A DNA stretch of 64,000 nt, taken from contig NZ_CP151076.1 of NCBI RefSeq assembly GCF_038096165.1, positions 4,151,501 to 4,215,500 of the forward strand. Reading direction: 5' to 3'. The notes under the pieces are model-generated. The model was not told the DNA's origin and searched no databases. It saw only the letters and a list, made by a program, of their open reading frames with translations. Below, piece by piece: positions 1 through 8,601 of this stretch (position 1 is the stretch's first letter; the number at the start of each line of letters is the position of its first letter). The stretch comes from Pseudomonas sp. G.S.17. GTDB taxonomy: Bacteria > Pseudomonadota > Gammaproteobacteria > Pseudomonadales > Pseudomonadaceae. Position numbers and translations under genes: made by a program.

Positions 1-2
1 AG

Positions 3-71
3 GGCGAACGGCAGGGCAAATTCCTGCCGCGTGAAGGGTCGTTGGTGGCGGGATTCACGAAGGCCGAATAA
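3..71 (+). CDS. 3' end of an unidentified gene (partial)
   Basis: The reading frame from base 3 is open to a TAA at 69-71 and gives a polar C-terminus (about 22 residues, ending in FTKAE). It is cut by the window edge. It lies upstream of and points toward the tyrosine-degradation genes on the other strand, separated by a REP pair. The tail is too short to name; a transporter tail would fit the position but that is a guess. Confidence 0.4.
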   Translation, partial: GERQGKFLPREGSLVAGFTKAE

Positions 72-72
72 T

Positions 73-157
73 TGTTGGAGGCTCGCCCGCGAACAACGAT
101 GACGCGGTGGAACTGGAACAGCGAGGCGCCTGATTCGCGGGCAAGCCTCGCTCCAAC
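73..157. repeat. REP inverted pair (BIME)
   Basis: Two REP arms face each other: GGAGGCTCGCCCGCGAA near 76 and TTCGCGGGCAAGCCTCGCTCC near 135. Together they can form a long hairpin. It sits between two convergent transcripts, the usual location for such elements in Pseudomonas. Confidence 0.75.
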
Positions 158-163
158 GAATCA

Positions 164-1462
164 TCAGCCCACCACAACACCTCGGCATTCACCGAACCCG
201 ATGGACACCTGGCCTTCGCGCTTGCAGCGGGCGCGCAGGATCACTTCATCGCCGTCTTCAAGGAAGCGCCGCACTTCGCCGCTCGGCAAGGTGACGGTAG
301 TTTTCCCGCCTTCGGTCATTTCCAGCAGGCTGCCGAACTGACCGGCCTGCGGACCGGACAACGTGCCGGTGCCGAACAGATCACCGGGCTGCAACTTGCA
401 GCCGTTGACGCTGTGGTGGGTGACCATCTGCGCCAGGGTCCAGTACATATTCAGCGTGTTGCTCAGGGCCAGGCGCTCGGCGGGCAAGCCTTGCTCCTTC
501 ATCTGGCGTGTCAGCAGCAGGACTTCCAGTTCGATATCCAGCGCGCCGTTCCGCTGATCCGCTGTATCAAGCAGGTACGGCAGCGGCTGCGGATCGCCTT
601 CAGGCCGTGCGGGTTGCGGGCTGCGGAATGGCGCGAGGGCTTCCGCCGTCACCACCCAGGGCGACACTGTGGTGGCGAAGCTTTTCGACAGAAACGGACC
701 CAGCGGCTGGTATTCCCAGGCCTGGATATCCCGCGCCGACCAGTCGTTGAGCAGACATAGACCGGCAATGTGTTGCGGCGCCTCGGCGATATCGATTGCC
801 TCGCTGCTGGCATTACCCGGCCCAATCCACACGCCCATTTCCAGCTCATAATCCAGCCGTTTGCAGGGACCAAACTGCGGCACGTCCTGACCCGGCGGCA
901 GCGTCTGGCCGTTGGGCCGCTTGACGGGCGCGCCCGAGACACACAGCGTCGAGGCGCGGCCGTGATAGGCAATCGGCACATATTTATAGTTGGGCAGCAG
1001 CGGATTGTCGGGGCGGAACAGCTTGCCGACATTCATGGCGTGATGAATGCCAACGTAGAAATCGGTGTAATCGCCGACCCGCGCCGGCAGGTGCATCTGG
1101 CACTCGCTCATCGGGTGCAGCAACGCATCGATTGCTGCTTGCAGGCGCGCGCGCTGCGGGCTGTTTTCATCCAGCAGATGTAGCAACTCACGACGCAACG
1201 CCTGACGTGCGCCCGCGCCCAGAGCGAAGAAATCATTCAACTGATCGCGGCTGGCGGCTTCGGCGGCGGCTCGTGCGGCACCGTTGAAAAAACCCGCTTC
1301 GAGGGCGGCCTGCAGATCAAAAATCGAATCACCAATGGCCACGCCGCCGCGTGGGGCCAAGCCTGGGCGACTGAACACACCCAAGGGCAGATTCTGCAAC
1401 GGGAAATCAGCGTGGCCGTTGGCGGACTCGATCCAGCTGCGAGTGTTTGAAGAAGCATTCAT
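164..1462 (-). CDS. fahA: fumarylacetoacetase
   Basis: Hydrolyses fumarylacetoacetate to fumarate and acetoacetate, the last step of tyrosine/homogentisate breakdown, in the cytoplasm. The 432-residue product has family hallmarks: a DYTDFY segment followed by HHAMNVG (catalytic His region), the metal-binding glutamates of ELEMGVW, and [14 protein letters not shown] followed by a catalytic-lysine segment (FLSKSF). The start at 1462 was chosen over an upstream in-frame ATG at 1537 because it overlaps the hmgA stop as ATGA, indicating translational coupling, and because the earlier start would lie inside hmgA. It is the distal gene of an hmgA-fahA operon. Confidence 0.95.
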   Translation of the reverse strand: MNASSNTRSWIESANGHADFPLQNLPLGVFSRPGLAPRGGVAIGDSIFDLQAALEAGFFNGAARAAAEAASRDQLNDFFALGAGARQALRRELLHLLDENSPQRARLQAAIDALLHPMSECQMHLPARVGDYTDFYVGIHHAMNVGKLFRPDNPLLPNYKYVPIAYHGRASTLCVSGAPVKRPNGQTLPPGQDVPQFGPCKRLDYELEMGVWIGPGNASSEAIDIAEAPQHIAGLCLLNDWSARDIQAWEYQPLGPFLSKSFATTVSPWVVTAEALAPFRSPQPARPEGDPQPLPYLLDTADQRNGALDIELEVLLLTRQMKEQGLPAERLALSNTLNMYWTLAQMVTHHSVNGCKLQPGDLFGTGTLSGPQAGQFGSLLEMTEGGKTTVTLPSGEVRRFLEDGDEVILRARCKREGQVSIGFGECRGVVVG

Positions 1463-2766
1463 TGCGGCATTTCCCTGTTGAAAGTCTTGGCCATGCCGGT
1501 CCAGCAGGCGTCGTAGTCGGGTTGCAGTTGCGGGCATTCCAGCGCGAAGCGGCTGGGGCGCAACACCTTGCCGGTCTCGAACATGAAGGCCATGGTGTTT
1601 TCGATCTTGTGCGGTTGCAGTGGCGCGGCGACAGCTTTTTCCGCCGTGGCGTTATCCGGCCCGTGGGCGCTCATGCAGTTGTGCAGCGAAGCACCGCCCG
1701 GCATGAACCCTTCGGCCTTGGCGTCGTAGGCACCGTCGATCAGGCCCATGAATTCGTTCATCAGATTGCGATGGAACCACGGCGGGCGGAAGGTGTTTTC
1801 CGCCACCATCCAGCGCGGCGGGAAGATCACGAAATCGATATTGGCTTGGCCATGCACAGCACCCGGCGCCGTCAGCACGGTAAAAATCGACGGATCGGGA
1901 TGGTCAAAACTCACTGTGCCAATGGTGTTGAAACGACGCAGGTCATACTTGTATGGCACGTTATTGCCATGCCAGCCCACCACGTCGAACGGCGAGTGAT
2001 CCAGTTGCGTCGCCCACAGTTCGCCAAGGAATTTCTGCACCAGCAGCGTCGGCTCATCGCGCTCTTCGAACCAGGCAACCGGCGCCTGGAAATCCCGGGT
2101 GTTAGCCAGTCCGTTGCTGCCGATGGGTCCGAGATCCGGCAAACGCAGCGCGCTGCCGTGGTTCTCACAGACATAACCCCGAGCGCTGTCATCCAGTAGC
2201 TGGACGCTGAATTTCATCCCGCGCGGCACCACGACGATTTCCTGAGGCTCGACGTCCAGCAGACCCAGTTCGGTGACGATGCGCAGGCGTCCCAGCTGCG
2301 GCACGATCAACCATTCGCCGTCAGCGTTGAAGAACACCCGCTGCATCGAAGCATTGGCCACGTAGTTGTAAATGCTGACACCTTCAGCCTGCTCTGCCGA
2401 CGCGGTGCTGGCCATGACGTGCAGGCCATCGATGAAATCCGTCGGCTGCGTGGGCAGGTCAAAGGCGTTCCAGCGCAGGCGGTTGGGCGTGATCGGCCCC
2501 ATTTCGCCGGCAGCGATTTGCCGGTCCAGCCGCTGATAGCGAGGATGACTGGCGGACGGCTTGATGCGATACAGCCAGGTACGCCGCGCCTCTGCACGGG
2601 GCACGGTGAACGCAGTGCCGGAGAGCAATTCAGCGTACAGGCCCAGAGCATGTTTCTGCGGGGAGTTCTGGCCGACCGGCAAGGCGCCGGGCAGCGCTTC
2701 ACTGCTGAACTGGTTACCGAAACCTGTCAGGTACTTCAGAGAATCGGCGTGTGGATGAGTGAACAT
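1459..2766 (-). CDS. hmgA: homogentisate 1,2-dioxygenase
   Basis: Fe(II) ring-cleavage enzyme that opens homogentisate to maleylacetoacetate. The 435-residue protein is full length for the family. The cupin core carries the segment [14 protein letters not shown], holding a His and a Glu iron ligand, followed by [12 protein letters not shown] with the third ligand His. [14 protein letters not shown] is another family signature. It is first in an operon with fahA (4-bp ATGA overlap) and divergent from hmgR. A candidate HmgR operator lies 42-66 bp upstream of its start. Confidence 0.97.
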   Translation of the reverse strand: MFTHPHADSLKYLTGFGNQFSSEALPGALPVGQNSPQKHALGLYAELLSGTAFTVPRAEARRTWLYRIKPSASHPRYQRLDRQIAAGEMGPITPNRLRWNAFDLPTQPTDFIDGLHVMASTASAEQAEGVSIYNYVANASMQRVFFNADGEWLIVPQLGRLRIVTELGLLDVEPQEIVVVPRGMKFSVQLLDDSARGYVCENHGSALRLPDLGPIGSNGLANTRDFQAPVAWFEERDEPTLLVQKFLGELWATQLDHSPFDVVGWHGNNVPYKYDLRRFNTIGTVSFDHPDPSIFTVLTAPGAVHGQANIDFVIFPPRWMVAENTFRPPWFHRNLMNEFMGLIDGAYDAKAEGFMPGGASLHNCMSAHGPDNATAEKAVAAPLQPHKIENTMAFMFETGKVLRPSRFALECPQLQPDYDACWTGMAKTFNREMPQ

Positions 2767-2807
2767 CTCGACCTCTTATTGTTTTTCAGGTTATGCGACT
2801 GGATAAA

Positions 2808-2832
2808 CGTAACGCGATTACGCATAACGTAA
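2808..2832. promoter_or_regulatory. candidate HmgR operator at hmgA/hmgR
   Basis: The site reads CGTAA-N5-TTACG-N5-CGTAA, three half-sites spaced exactly 10 bp apart in alternating orientation. It lies in the hmgA-hmgR divergent gap. The same arrangement recurs upstream of maiA at 5569-5593. The P. putida HmgR (IclR family) is known to control hmg genes through a palindrome; assigning this sequence to HmgR is inference from its placement and recurrence. Confidence 0.65.
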
Positions 2833-2892
2833 TTTGAGTTTGAAACCGGGTCAAGCTATAAAGCAGCCTTCTCAGACCGGCGCACCTGTGTA

Positions 2893-3717
2893 ATGACCGT
2901 TGAAATCGAAAGCCCCGCAGGCGGACGCCAGCAAAAGGTGCAAGCCGCCGAAGTCGGCGTGGGTATCCTCAAGGCACTGGCTGAACTGGCACCGTCGACC
3001 TCATTGTCGCGGCTTGCCGAGCACGTCGGTATGCCCGCCAGCAAGGTGCATCGCTATTTGCAGGCATTGATCGCCAGCGGTTTTGCCGAACAGGACGCTG
3101 TCACCAACCACTATGGCTTGGGGCGCGAGGCGTTGTATGTCGGGCTGGCGGCGGTCGGGCATCTGGATGTCTTGAAAATTACCGCGCCGCATCTGGCGAC
3201 CCTGCGGGACGAACTCAACGAAACCTGTTTCCTGGCGGTGTGGGGCAACAAGGGGCCGACGGTTGTCTATGTCGAACCTTCCAGCGGCGCGGTGACGCTG
3301 GTGACCCAGATCGGCTCGGTGCTGCCACTGCTCGGCTCGTCCACCGGGCTGGTGTTCAACACCTTCCTCAACGCCAGCGAAACCGCCGGGTTGCACGAAC
3401 AGGAATGGGCCGCCTTGAATACCGGGCAACGGCAGATGATCGAGCAGCATGTGCAGGACATTCGCAGCACGGGCGTGCATCAGATTCATGGCTTGCTGAT
3501 GGCCGGCGTCAACGCCGTGTCCTCCCCGGTGTTCACCCTTGGCAACAAACTGGCCGGGGTGATCACCATGGTCGGTTCGGCGTCGGTGTTCACCGGCGCC
3601 GTGCAGGCTGATGCCGCGCAGCGCTTGCGGGCGGCTGCGCAGCTGATCAGCGCCAGGATGGGTGGGGACGCTCCAGCGGGATCCGGGATCAATCCGCCGT
3701 CAAAACCCCACGTTTGA
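2893..3717 (+). CDS. hmgR: IclR-family regulator of homogentisate genes
   Basis: A 274-residue IclR-type transcription factor. An N-terminal winged helix (about residues 20-85, including [19 protein letters not shown]) is followed by the IclR ligand domain (about 95-260). In P. putida HmgR represses hmgABC and responds to homogentisate; the divergent position here supports the same role. Its last 29 bp overlap the 3' end of hpd on the other strand. IclR members vary in sign of regulation, so repression is inferred from the orthologue. Confidence 0.88.
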   Translation: MTVEIESPAGGRQQKVQAAEVGVGILKALAELAPSTSLSRLAEHVGMPASKVHRYLQALIASGFAEQDAVTNHYGLGREALYVGLAAVGHLDVLKITAPHLATLRDELNETCFLAVWGNKGPTVVYVEPSSGAVTLVTQIGSVLPLLGSSTGLVFNTFLNASETAGLHEQEWAALNTGQRQMIEQHVQDIRSTGVHQIHGLLMAGVNAVSSPVFTLGNKLAGVITMVGSASVFTGAVQADAAQRLRAAAQLISARMGGDAPAGSGINPPSKPHV

Positions 3718-4765
3718 TCTGATCACGCTCGATGGATTCGAACAGCGCCTTGAAGTTACCTTCGCCAAAGCCGTCGTCGCCCTTGCGCTGGATGAATTCA
3801 AAGAACACTGGCCCCATCAGGGTTTCCGAGAAAATCTGCAGCAGCAGACGCCGCTCGCCGCCGTCTGACGTTCCATCCAGCAAAATCCCACGGGATTTGA
3901 GCTCGGCTTCCGGCTCGCCGTGATCAGGCAGACGACCCTGGAGCATTTCGTAGTAGGTTTCCGGCGGCGCGGTCATGAAGCGCATGCCCAGGGCTTTCAG
4001 CGCGTCCCAGGTCTTGATCAGGTCGTCGGTGAAGAACGCCACATGCTGAATGCCCTCGCCGTTGAACTGCATCAGGAACTCTTCGATCTGCCCCGCGCCC
4101 TTGGAGGACTCTTCATTCAGCGGAATGCGGATCATGCCATCCGGTGCGGTCATGGCCTTGGAGGTCAGGCCGGTGTATTCGCCCTTGATATCGAAGTAGC
4201 GCAGCTCGCGGAAGTTGAACAGCTTCTCGTAGAAGCTCGCCCAGTACGCCATGCGCCCGCGATACACGTTGTGAGTCAGGTGATCGATGAATTTCAGGCC
4301 CGCGCCGACCGGATTACGGTCCACGCCTTCGATGAAATTGAAGTCGATGTCATAGATCGAGGTGCCTTCGCCAAAGCGGTCGATCAGATACAACGGCGCG
4401 CCGCCAATGCCCTTGATCGCCGGCAAGTTCAGCTCCATCGGGCCGGTGGCGATTTCCACCGGTTGCGCGCCCAGTTCCAATGCGCGTTTGTAGGCCTTGT
4501 GCGAATCCTTGACCCGGAACGCCATGCCACACACCGACGGACCATGCTCGGCCGCGAAGTACGACGCGACGCTGTTCGGCTCATTGTTGAGGATGATGTT
4601 GATGCCACCCTGGCGAAACAGCGTGACATCCTTGGAACGGTGCGTGGCAACTTTGGTGAAACCCATGATCTGGAACACAGGTTCAAGGGCATTAGGCGTT
4701 GGCGAGGCGAATTCAATGAATTCAAAGCCCATCAGGCCCATCGGGTTTTCGTATAGATCAGCCAT
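3689..4765 (-). CDS. hpd: 4-hydroxyphenylpyruvate dioxygenase
   Basis: Converts 4-hydroxyphenylpyruvate to homogentisate using Fe(II) and O2. The 358 residues form two glyoxalase-like halves. The iron ligands lie in FIDHLTHNV (His), [11 protein letters not shown] (His) and [19 protein letters not shown] (Glu). The start has a strong AAGGAG Shine-Dalgarno 7 bp upstream. It lies downstream of maiA in the same direction, about 140 bp apart, and the gap contains an 11-bp inverted repeat touching the ribosome site. Confidence 0.97.
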   Translation of the reverse strand: MADLYENPMGLMGFEFIEFASPTPNALEPVFQIMGFTKVATHRSKDVTLFRQGGINIILNNEPNSVASYFAAEHGPSVCGMAFRVKDSHKAYKRALELGAQPVEIATGPMELNLPAIKGIGGAPLYLIDRFGEGTSIYDIDFNFIEGVDRNPVGAGLKFIDHLTHNVYRGRMAYWASFYEKLFNFRELRYFDIKGEYTGLTSKAMTAPDGMIRIPLNEESSKGAGQIEEFLMQFNGEGIQHVAFFTDDLIKTWDALKALGMRFMTAPPETYYEMLQGRLPDHGEPEAELKSRGILLDGTSDGGERRLLLQIFSETLMGPVFFEFIQRKGDDGFGEGNFKALFESIERDQIKRGVLTAD

Positions 4766-4778
4766 GGTCTGGCTCCTT

Positions 4779-4818
4779 GCAGGAAAGTGGAATTCTGGTT
4801 GTCAGATCACTTTCCTGC
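4779..4818 (-). promoter_or_regulatory. 11-bp inverted repeat abutting the hpd ribosome site
   Basis: GCAGGAAAGTG at 4779-4789 is perfectly complementary to CACTTTCCTGC at 4808-4818, with an 18-base loop. On the hpd transcript the hairpin ends directly against the AAGGAG ribosome-binding site. It could be an operator, an mRNA-stabilising hairpin or a partial attenuator; it lacks a following T-tract, so a full terminator is unlikely. Confidence 0.55.
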
Positions 4819-4906
4819 GGGTGGCGCGCAGGGGATTCCGCGCACACTGCGAGCGAGGAAATCACCGAAGATCAGTTGCAGGCCGAGAATTTTCATAAGG
4901 CCAAGA

Positions 4907-5557
4907 CTACTCCGGCTTGTCGGATTGCGCATCGGGATGCGCTTGTTGGAATGCCCGATGTTCCAGGGCCAGTTGCTCAACCCGGACAATGCGCGGGTAT
5001 GGGCTGAGGTCGACCTTGAAACGTCGGGCGGCATACACCTGAGGCAATACGTACACATCAGCCAGGCTCGGCGACTCGCCAAAACAGTAACTTTGCTCAC
5101 CGATCATTGCCTCGACGGCGGCGAATCCCTGATTGATCCAGTGACCGATCCAGGCATTCACGTCGTTCTCGTCATGACCAAGACCGCGCAAACGATTGAG
5201 CACCGAAACATTGTGCAGGGGGTGGATATCACAGGCGATCAGCGCCGCAACCGCACGCTGGGTAGCGCGAACCTCAAGGTCCGCCGCCAACAGCGGGCGC
5301 TCGGGATAGCGGTCTTCGAGGTATTCGATGATCGCCGAAGACTGCGTCAGCACCCGGCCGTTCTCCAGCCGCAACACAGGCACCCGACAATGTGGATTGA
5401 TGGCCTTGAAGTCCGGCTTGAGATGCTCGCCGCCGTCGCGAATCAGGTTGACGGGGATCGCCGTGACGTCCAGCCCCTTCAAGGCCAGCGCGATACGTAC
5501 CCGGTAACTGGAAGTGGAACGGTAATAAGTGAAGAGGTCCACGGCGCGATACACCAT
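4907..5557 (-). CDS. maiA: maleylacetoacetate isomerase (zeta-class GST)
   Basis: Glutathione-dependent cis-trans isomerisation of maleylacetoacetate to fumarylacetoacetate. The 216-residue protein has the zeta-GST N-terminal motif STSSYRVRIALALKG and a thioredoxin-fold segment with HCRVPVL and LTQSSAIIEYLE, then an all-alpha C-terminal domain. In P. putida this gene (hmgC) belongs to the hmgABC operon; here it is separated from hmgA-fahA and lies upstream of hpd with its own operator copy. Confidence 0.95.
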   Translation of the reverse strand: MVYRAVDLFTYYRSTSSYRVRIALALKGLDVTAIPVNLIRDGGEHLKPDFKAINPHCRVPVLRLENGRVLTQSSAIIEYLEDRYPERPLLAADLEVRATQRAVAALIACDIHPLHNVSVLNRLRGLGHDENDVNAWIGHWINQGFAAVEAMIGEQSYCFGESPSLADVYVLPQVYAARRFKVDLSPYPRIVRVEQLALEHRAFQQAHPDAQSDKPE

Positions 5558-5568
5558 TGTTGTTATTT

Positions 5569-5593
5569 CGTAATCGGTTTACGTAATGCGTAA
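5569..5593. promoter_or_regulatory. candidate HmgR operator at maiA
   Basis: CGTAA-N5-TTACG-N5-CGTAA, 12-36 bp upstream of the maiA start, has the same half-sites and 10-bp phasing as the site upstream of hmgA. Coordinate control of both units by HmgR is inferred. Confidence 0.62.
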
Positions 5594-5649
5594 ATTGCGC
5601 GATTGACGGGGTGCTGTCAAGCGGAGGCCGACAGGGTCGACTCCGCCGC

Positions 5650-6070
5650 CCGGTAGGACCGGACTTGTCCGGGAAGGCGTCGGGTCTGCCAAGGAAGTTC
5701 GGCAGCGCTTGCACCGGCTTCTTCGGGGACAAGTCCCCTCCTACCGGGTTGTATAGCTCGGTAGGACCGGACTTGTCCGGGAAGGCGTCGGGTCTGCCAG
5801 GGAAGTCCGGCAGCGCTTGCACCGGCCTCTTCGGGGACAAGTCCCCTCCTACCGGGTTGTATAGCTCGGTAGGACCGGACTTGTCCGGGAAGACGTCGGG
5901 TCTGCCGAGGAAGATCTTCAGCGCTTGCACCGGCCTCTTCGGGGACAAGTCCCCTCCTACCGGGTTGTGTTGATTCGGTAGGACCGGACTTGTCCGGGAA
6001 GGCGTCGGGTCTGCCAGGGAAGTTCGACAGCGCTTGCACCGGCCTCTTCGGGGACAAGTCCCTCCTACCA
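5650..6070. repeat. tandem array of four ~108-bp REP units
   Basis: The motif CGGTAGGACCGGACTTGTCC recurs at 5651, 5759, 5867 and 5976 (spacings 108, 108 and 109 bp). Each unit contains two facing palindromes, CCGGACTTGTCCGG and GGGGACAAGTCCCC, separated by GCGTCGGGTCTGCC...CAGCGCTTGCACCGG. The array fills the gap between maiA and glcC and ends 4 bp from the glcC stop codon. Open frames through it arise from the 36-codon period and are not considered genes. A related partial array occurs near 50.5 kb. Confidence 0.92.
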
Positions 6071-6074
6071 GGCG

Positions 6075-6842
6075 TCAAACCCAACCTTCCAGCCGTAACG
6101 TCGCCCGCACCAGGCGTTGTTCCTCGTTTTCGATCTCGCGCAGGTTCTCGCAGATGCTTTGAATATGCGCGACAGCCGCCTTGCGGGCCTGCTCTGGCAG
6201 ACGACCGGTGACGGCGTTGTACAACCGGGCGTGGTGGCGGTCGATCTGGCGTTTCTGGGGTTCGCGGTGGTACAGGTTGTTGACCGACGCGAAGACCGTA
6301 TTGAGCAGCAGGTCAGTCAGTGAACGCAAGGTCTGCACCAGCACCGGATTATGCGACGCCTCGCAGATCGCCAGATGGAACGCATGATCCAGGCGGGCAT
6401 GGCCGGAAGCGTCCAGATCACTGCCGTGAGCAGCGACCAGCGCGTCGTAGCTGCGGGTGATCAGGACAAAATCAGCGTCGGTGCCGCGCAATGCGGCCAG
6501 CCGCGCCGACTCCCCTTCCAGCAGGCTGCGCACCTCGAACAGGTCGTACAGCGTGCGCGGTTGCGAGCCGAACAAATGCATCAACGGCGAAGTCGGCGGG
6601 TGGCTGTTCATCTGCGCCACGAAAGAACCCTTGCCTTGCTCCGTTTCGATGATGCCTCGGGCACGCAGCAGCTTCAGACCCTCGCGCAAGGCGGTGCGCG
6701 ACACACCCAGCTTTTCAGTGAGCCGCCTTTCGGATGGCAATAACTGCCCGACCTTGAGTACGCCATCGACGATCAACCGCTCTATGCGTTCACACACCAC
6801 ATCCGCGACCTGTGGTGCCTTGTACTTTGGAGTGCCTTGCAT
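6075..6842 (-). CDS. glcC: FadR-type GntR regulator of glycolate genes
   Basis: A 255-residue regulator. The N-terminal GntR winged helix (about residues 8-76, with LPSERRLTEKLGVSRTALRE) is followed by an FCD effector domain (about 95-225, with the His/Asp-rich helices typical of acid-binding members). It is divergent from glcDEFG, as in E. coli where GlcC activates glc genes with glycolate. Two TGGT-N3-ACCA sites in the divergent gap fit the FadR-subfamily operator. Its stop codon lies right beside the REP array. Confidence 0.9.
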   Translation of the reverse strand: MQGTPKYKAPQVADVVCERIERLIVDGVLKVGQLLPSERRLTEKLGVSRTALREGLKLLRARGIIETEQGKGSFVAQMNSHPPTSPLMHLFGSQPRTLYDLFEVRSLLEGESARLAALRGTDADFVLITRSYDALVAAHGSDLDASGHARLDHAFHLAICEASHNPVLVQTLRSLTDLLLNTVFASVNNLYHREPQKRQIDRHHARLYNAVTGRLPEQARKAAVAHIQSICENLREIENEEQRLVRATLRLEGWV

Positions 6843-6853
6843 GCTTTACCTAC

Positions 6854-6864
6854 TGGTATGACCA
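6854..6864. promoter_or_regulatory. candidate GlcC operator 1
   Basis: TGGTATGACCA matches the FadR-subfamily consensus TNGT-N3-ACNA and lies within a longer perfect palindrome ACTGGT-ATG-ACCAGT (6852-6866), about 10 bp upstream of the glcC start. A position this close to glcC suggests autoregulation. Confidence 0.6.
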
Positions 6865-6960
6865 GTGAATACACGCGAACCGATAAAATGCTCGCACATC
6901 TACAACTAATTGTTTTTATTAGATTTTATAAAACAGATTTGATCAATTCGATTAAAAAAC

Positions 6961-6971
6961 TGGTTCGACCA
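6961..6971. promoter_or_regulatory. candidate GlcC operator 2
   Basis: TGGTTCGACCA is a second TGGT-N3-ACCA site in the glcC-glcD gap, 107 bp from the first and about 130 bp upstream of the glcD start. The surroundings are AT-rich, as for a promoter. Confidence 0.58.
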
Positions 6972-7101
6972 CTGTTTTCTGTCATAGACAGTAAAGCCCG
7001 CGCGGCCAATGATGCAAGTCAGCCGTTCACTGCCTGATTCAACTTTCCTGTTTAAAAAAGAACAGCCCACTATAAAAACAACTCAGGGTCAGAAGCCCAT
7101 C

Positions 7102-8601
7102 ATGAATATTCTCTACGACGAACGCGTTGACGGCGTGCTGCCTGTCATCGATAAGCAAGGGTTGCTGCAAGACCTGCAACGTCAATTGCCCGACCTGGAC
7201 ATCCTGCACCGTCCCGAAGAACTGCGCCCTTACGAGTGCGACGGGCTGTCGGCCTATCGCACTACGCCGATGCTGGTCGCCCTGCCCCGTCATCTGGAAG
7301 AAGTGCAGACCCTGCTGAAGATCTGCCACCAGCGCCGCGTGCCGGTGGTCGCTCGTGGCGCGGGCACCGGACTTTCCGGCGGCGCCTTGCCGCTGGAGAA
7401 AGGCGTGCTGCTGGTCATGGCGCGGTTCAACAAGATTCTCGACATCGACCCCGCAGCGCGCCTGGCCCGTGTACAACCGGGCGTGCGCAACCTGGCGATT
7501 TCCCAGGCCGCCGCGCCGTTCGATCTATATTACGCGCCAGACCCTTCGTCGCAGATTGCCTGCTCCATCGGCGGCAACGTCGCGGAGAACGCGGGCGGTG
7601 TGCATTGCCTGAAGTACGGCCTCACGGTGCATAACCTGCTCAAGGTGGACATCCTCACGGTCGAGGGCGAACCCATGACATTGGGTTCCGACGCGCTGGA
7701 TTCGCCGGGTTTCGACCTGCTGGCGCTGTTCACCGGCTCGGAAGGCATGCTCGGCATCATCACCGAAGTCACCGTCAAGCTACTGCCAAAACCTCAGGTC
7801 GCCCGGGTCCTGCTCGCAGCGTTCGATTCGGTGGAAAGAGCCGGTCGCGCCGTGGGCGATATCATTGCTGCCGGGATCATTCCTGGCGGTCTGGAAATGA
7901 TGGATAACCTCGCCATTCGCGCCGCCGAGGATTTCATTCATGCCGGCTATCCGGTAGATGCCGAAGCCATCCTGTTGTGTGAACTGGATGGCGTCGAAGC
8001 CGATGTCCACGACGACTGCGCCCGGGTCCGGGAAGTGCTGACTAACGCTGGCGCCACCGAAGTGCGCCAGGCCAGGGATGAAGCCGAACGAGTGCGTTTC
8101 TGGGCCGGTCGCAAGAATGCCTTCCCGGCAGTCGGGCGACTTTCGCCGGATTATTACTGCATGGACGGCACCATTCCGCGTCGGGAATTACCGGGCGTGT
8201 TGCGCGGTATCACGGCGTTGTCGGAAGAGTACGGCCTGCGCGTCGCCAACGTGTTTCATGCGGGCGACGGTAATATGCACCCGCTGATCCTGTTCGATGC
8301 CAACCAACCCGGCGAGCTGGATCGCGCTGAAGCATTGGGCGGCAAGATCCTAGAACTCTGCGTGAAAGTCGGCGGCAGCATCACCGGTGAGCACGGCGTC
8401 GGCCGCGAGAAAATCAATCAGATGTGCGCGCAATTCAACAGCGATGAGCTGACGCTGTTTCATGCGGTCAAAGCCGCATTCGATCCCGGCGGCATGCTGA
8501 ATCCCGGCAAGAACATTCCGACCCTGCATCGCTGCGCCGAATTCGGTGCCATGCATGTGCATATGGGCAAGCTGCCCTTCCCTGAACTGGAGCGTTTTTG
8601 A
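7102..8601 (+). CDS. glcD: glycolate oxidase FAD subunit
   Basis: FAD-linked catalytic subunit of the glycolate oxidase complex (with GlcE and GlcF), oxidising glycolate to glyoxylate at the membrane. Start 7102 gives 499 residues beginning MNILYDERVDG, the usual family length; the frame is open further upstream but would add 31 unconserved residues. It has a PCMH FAD-binding domain (about 50-230; GAGTGLSGGALP, SIGGNVAENAGG) and a FAD-oxidase C domain with HAGDGNMHPLI. The TGATG overlap with glcE indicates coupling. Confidence 0.96.
   Translation: MNILYDERVDGVLPVIDKQGLLQDLQRQLPDLDILHRPEELRPYECDGLSAYRTTPMLVALPRHLEEVQTLLKICHQRRVPVVARGAGTGLSGGALPLEKGVLLVMARFNKILDIDPAARLARVQPGVRNLAISQAAAPFDLYYAPDPSSQIACSIGGNVAENAGGVHCLKYGLTVHNLLKVDILTVEGEPMTLGSDALDSPGFDLLALFTGSEGMLGIITEVTVKLLPKPQVARVLLAAFDSVERAGRAVGDIIAAGIIPGGLEMMDNLAIRAAEDFIHAGYPVDAEAILLCELDGVEADVHDDCARVREVLTNAGATEVRQARDEAERVRFWAGRKNAFPAVGRLSPDYYCMDGTIPRRELPGVLRGITALSEEYGLRVANVFHAGDGNMHPLILFDANQPGELDRAEALGGKILELCVKVGGSITGEHGVGREKINQMCAQFNSDELTLFHAVKAAFDPGGMLNPGKNIPTLHRCAEFGAMHVHMGKLPFPELERF

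Noticed and set aside
5650..6070. Possible CRISPR array
   Set aside because: Units are contiguous and almost identical; there are no unique spacers of constant size and no cas genes.
5611..6084. Open frames through the REP array on both strands
   Set aside because: They exist because 108 bp equals 36 codons; the predicted peptides are internal repeats of REP sequence without ribosome sites.
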